DNA of 64,000 bases from Antarcticimicrobium luteum (GTDB lineage Bacteria; Pseudomonadota; Alphaproteobacteria; Rhodobacterales; Rhodobacteraceae): positions 62,001 to 126,000 of the forward strand of contig NZ_SMUV01000072.1 in the NCBI RefSeq assembly GCF_004358185.1, read 5' to 3'. Position numbers and translations under genes: made by a program. The notes beneath the pieces are model-generated. The model was not told the DNA's origin. It searched no databases and saw only the letters and a list, made by a program, of their open reading frames with translations. Below, one piece after another: positions 61,690 to 64,000 of this stretch. How positions within the stretch are numbered: position 1 is the first letter of the stretch; every line of letters begins with the position of its first letter.

Positions 61690-63201
61690 ATGCTGGACCT
61701 GACATTCGAGCCCCCCAAGCCCAAGGTGATCGCCGGGGCCAAGCACGACTGGGAACTGGTGATCGGCATGGAGGTGCATGCGCAGGTCAGCTCCCGCGCC
61801 AAGCTGTTCTCGGGCGCCTCGACGACATTCGGGGCCGAGCCGAATTCCAACGTGTCCTTCGTCGACGCGGCGATGCCGGGCATGTTGCCGGTGATCAACG
61901 AATTCTGCGTCGAGCAGGCGGTGCGCACCGGGCTGGGCCTGAAGGCCGCGATCAACCTGGTCAGCGCCTTTGACCGCAAGAACTATTTCTATCCCGACCT
62001 GCCGCAGGGCTATCAGATCAGCCAGCTCTATCACCCCATCGTCGGCGAGGGCGAGGTGCTGGTCGAGCTGGGCGAGGGCATCGCGCGCATGGTGCGGATC
62101 GAACGCATCCACCTGGAGCAGGACGCCGGAAAGTCGATCCACGACATGGATCCGAACATGTCCTTTGTCGATCTCAACCGCACCGGCGTTGCGTTGATGG
62201 AGATCGTCAGCCGCCCCGACATCCGCGGCCCCGAGGAGGCGGCCGCCTATATCGCCAAGCTGCGCCAGATCCTGCGCTATCTGGGCACCTGCGACGGCAA
62301 CATGCAAAACGGCAACCTGCGCGCCGACGTCAACGTCAGCGTCTGCCGGCCCGGGGAGTATGAGAAATACTGGGAAACCCAGGATTTCAGCCATCTGGGC
62401 ACCCGCTGCGAGATCAAGAACATGAACTCCATGCGGTTCATCCAGCAGGCGATCGAGGTCGAGGCGCGGCGTCAGATCGCCCTGCTGGAGGCCGGCGGCG
62501 AGGTGGTGCAGGAAACCCGCCTCTACGATCCCGACAAGGGCGAGACGCGCTCGATGCGGTCCAAGGAAGAGGCGCATGATTACCGCTACTTCCCCGATCC
62601 CGACCTGCTGCCGCTGGAAATCGAACAGACCTGGGTGGATGAGATCGCCGCCGCGCTGCCCGAACTGCCGGATGCGCGCAAGGCCCGCTACATGTCCGAT
62701 TTCGGCCTGACCGACTATGACGCCAGCGTGCTGACCGCCGAGGTGGAGACAGCGGCCTATTTCGAGGCTGTGGCGCAGGGCCGCGACGGCAAGCTGGCCG
62801 CCAACTGGGTCATCAACGAGCTGTTCGGCCGGCTGAAGAAGGAAGATCACGACATCACCTCCAGCCCGGTCGACCCGGCGCAGCTGGGCGGAATCATCGA
62901 TCTGATTTCCAGGGGCGACATCTCGGGCAAGATCGCCAAGGATCTGTTTGAGATCGTCTATACCGAGGGCGGCGATCCGGCCGAAATCGTCGAGGCGCGC
63001 GGCATGAAGCAGGTGACCGACACCGGCGCCATCGAGGCCGCGGTGGATCAGGTGATCGCCGACAACCCGGCGCAGGTGGAAAAGGCCAAGGCCAACCCGA
63101 AACTGGCCGGCTGGTTCGTCGGCCAGGTGATGAAGGCCACCGGCGGCAAGGCCAACCCCAAGGCGGTCAACGATATCGTCCAGGCCAAGCTGGGGCTCTG
63201 A
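61690..63201 (+). CDS. gatB: Aspartyl/glutamyl-tRNA(Asn/Gln) amidotransferase subunit B
   Basis: Part of GatCAB, which amidates misacylated Glu-tRNA(Gln) (and Asp-tRNA(Asn)) to give Gln-tRNA(Gln); GatB is the kinase and tRNA-binding subunit. The 503 residues show [53 protein letters not shown] and [13 protein letters not shown], followed by the C-terminal tail domain. GatA and GatC are not adjacent, which is common. A strong terminator follows. Confidence 0.97.
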   Translation: MLDLTFEPPKPKVIAGAKHDWELVIGMEVHAQVSSRAKLFSGASTTFGAEPNSNVSFVDAAMPGMLPVINEFCVEQAVRTGLGLKAAINLVSAFDRKNYFYPDLPQGYQISQLYHPIVGEGEVLVELGEGIARMVRIERIHLEQDAGKSIHDMDPNMSFVDLNRTGVALMEIVSRPDIRGPEEAAAYIAKLRQILRYLGTCDGNMQNGNLRADVNVSVCRPGEYEKYWETQDFSHLGTRCEIKNMNSMRFIQQAIEVEARRQIALLEAGGEVVQETRLYDPDKGETRSMRSKEEAHDYRYFPDPDLLPLEIEQTWVDEIAAALPELPDARKARYMSDFGLTDYDASVLTAEVETAAYFEAVAQGRDGKLAANWVINELFGRLKKEDHDITSSPVDPAQLGGIIDLISRGDISGKIAKDLFEIVYTEGGDPAEIVEARGMKQVTDTGAIEAAVDQVIADNPAQVEKAKANPKLAGWFVGQVMKATGGKANPKAVNDIVQAKLGL

Positions 63202-63221
63202 CAAGTCAGGACAGTGACATG

Positions 63222-63251
63222 AAAGCCCCGGCCCTTGCGCCGGGGCTTTTT
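63222..63251 (+). terminator. Rho-independent terminator after gatB
   Basis: An 11-base perfect stem, AAAGCCCCGGC (63222-63232) with GCCGGGGCTTT (63239-63249), a 6-base loop and a continuing T-run. Confidence 0.88.
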
Positions 63252-63390
63252 CGTTAAACCGTCCTCCGGGCAAGGCCCCGCTGCGCGGCTGGCTCTGTCG
63301 GCAGAGGACCGATACGCCCTTGTCTTGACAGGCGGCGCTTCACCTTAAGCCTCCGTCAGCCCCGCCCCTGCTTGGGTGCCAGGCAGCGGG

Positions 63391-64000
63391 TCAGGCCCGC
63401 CAGAACTTCACCGTCAGGATGGCATAGACCACCATCAGTTCCAGCCGCCCCACCAGCATCCCCACCGACAGCATCCACTTGGCGGTATCGTTCAGCCCGC
63501 CGAAATTCCCTGACGGACCGATCCGGTCGCCCAGACCGGGACCGATATTGGCCAGCGCCGTCGCCGCCCCCGAGATCGAGGTGATCATGTCCAGCCCGGT
63601 CAGCGCCAGCCCCCAGGACAGCACGCCCAGCGAGACCACGAAGAACATGAAGAAGGAGATCACCGAGCTCAGCACATCGGGGCCCACGGTGCGGCCCTGG
63701 AACCGCGGGCTGAAGACCCCGTGCGGATTGCGGATGCGCCGGATCTGCACCGCGATGGACGAGAACAGAAGCTGATAGCGGAACACCTTGACCGAACAGG
63801 CGGTGGAGCCGGCGCAGCCGCCGATCAGCCCGATGAAAAAGAACAGCATGATCAGAAAGCTGCCCCAGGTCATGTAATCGACGCTGGCATAGCCGGTGCC
63901 GGAGATGATCGAGGTGATGTTGAAAAGCGCCTCGCGCATCGCCTGTTCCCAGTGATGCGGAAAGATCGCGGTCAGCACCAGCGTGGTCACGATCACCAGC
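63391..64000 (-). CDS. trkH: TrkH-family potassium uptake protein, C-terminal part (5' end outside window)
   Basis: About 203 C-terminal codons of a potassium channel-like transporter are visible; the gene begins beyond base 64000. FFFIGLIGGCAGSTACSVKVFRY holds a selectivity-filter-type GCAGST motif of the Trk/Ktr/HKT superfamily. ANIGPGLGDRIGPSGNFGG is the last pore loop (GPGLG). The C-terminus GRLELMVVYAILTVKFWRA is typical of TrkH. In the full system it works with the cytoplasmic NAD-binding TrkA, not seen here. It is convergent with gatB; 189 bases separate them, containing only the gatB terminator. Confidence 0.92.
   Translation of the reverse strand, partial: LVIVTTLVLTAIFPHHWEQAMREALFNITSIISGTGYASVDYMTWGSFLIMLFFFIGLIGGCAGSTACSVKVFRYQLLFSSIAVQIRRIRNPHGVFSPRFQGRTVGPDVLSSVISFFMFFVVSLGVLSWGLALTGLDMITSISGAATALANIGPGLGDRIGPSGNFGGLNDTAKWMLSVGMLVGRLELMVVYAILTVKFWRA

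Overview
The window is a chromosomal stretch of a GC-rich alphaproteobacterium, most likely a marine Roseobacter-group member of the Rhodobacteraceae (Ruegeria-like). This rests on an nuo operon carrying small Rhodobacteraceae-type accessory genes, a NuoE with a long C-terminal extension, a complete leucine/isovalerate cluster, and a gene order that resembles my memory of Ruegeria pomeroyi (memory only, not a search). I see no phage, insertion sequence, CRISPR, rRNA or tRNA gene. Most of the window is dense, ordinary core genome.

Region 1 (1-6279, minus strand): the 5' half of the respiratory complex I operon, nuoA-B-C-orf-D-E-orf-F-lipoprotein-secreted protein, with a probable promoter at 6344-6372. 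Region 2 (6633-16577): leucine/isovalerate catabolism on the minus strand. It holds isovaleryl-CoA dehydrogenase, an acyl-CoA synthetase, methylcrotonyl-CoA carboxylase beta and alpha, a nitronate monooxygenase-like enzyme, HMG-CoA lyase and methylglutaconyl-CoA hydratase, interrupted by one outward-facing OmpW-type porin gene. A clear palindromic operator overlaps the ivd promoter. Region 3 (16669-21941): an orphan soluble PAS histidine kinase, a DegT-type aminotransferase, an MmgE/PrpD protein and a phosphoglycolate phosphatase-like hydrolase.

Region 4 (22072-30013, mainly plus): UDP-GlcNAc synthesis (glmU-glmS), an AlkD-like DNA glycosylase, moaA, and the LPS core genes waaA plus a glycosyltransferase. 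Region 5 (30148-40864): a peptide/opine-type ABC transporter (fused ATPase, binding protein, two permeases) facing three tandem paralogous M20 amidohydrolases and an ArgE-like deacylase. This looks like one uptake-and-hydrolysis module for N-acyl amino acids or short peptides. Region 6 (41100-46649): a YeeE/YedE sulfur transporter, a DUF3422 membrane protein, and the proton-translocating transhydrogenase pntAB.

Region 7 (46781-52549): an isoprenylcysteine-methyltransferase-like membrane protein; an exported metallo-beta-lactamase-fold protein whose canonical metal motif is replaced; an SDR dehydrogenase; and a TetR regulator divergent from a two-subunit molybdenum hydroxylase (IorAB type) with a perfect operator between them. 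Region 8 (52628-64000): a flavodoxin-like protein, a glutamine amidotransferase, a GlcG-like protein with malate synthase G, aminopeptidase N, two uncharacterised proteins, gatB, and the 3' part of a TrkH potassium transporter that runs off the window.

The best leads for something undescribed are the altered metal site of the exported MBL-fold protein (47289-48260), the M20/ABC module with its candidate operators, the ivd, TetR/iorAB and glcB palindromes, the nuo accessory genes, and a dispersed hairpin-plus-GAGTATTT repeat family in operon spacers. None was tested by search or computation; each is stated as what the sequence shows plus inference.
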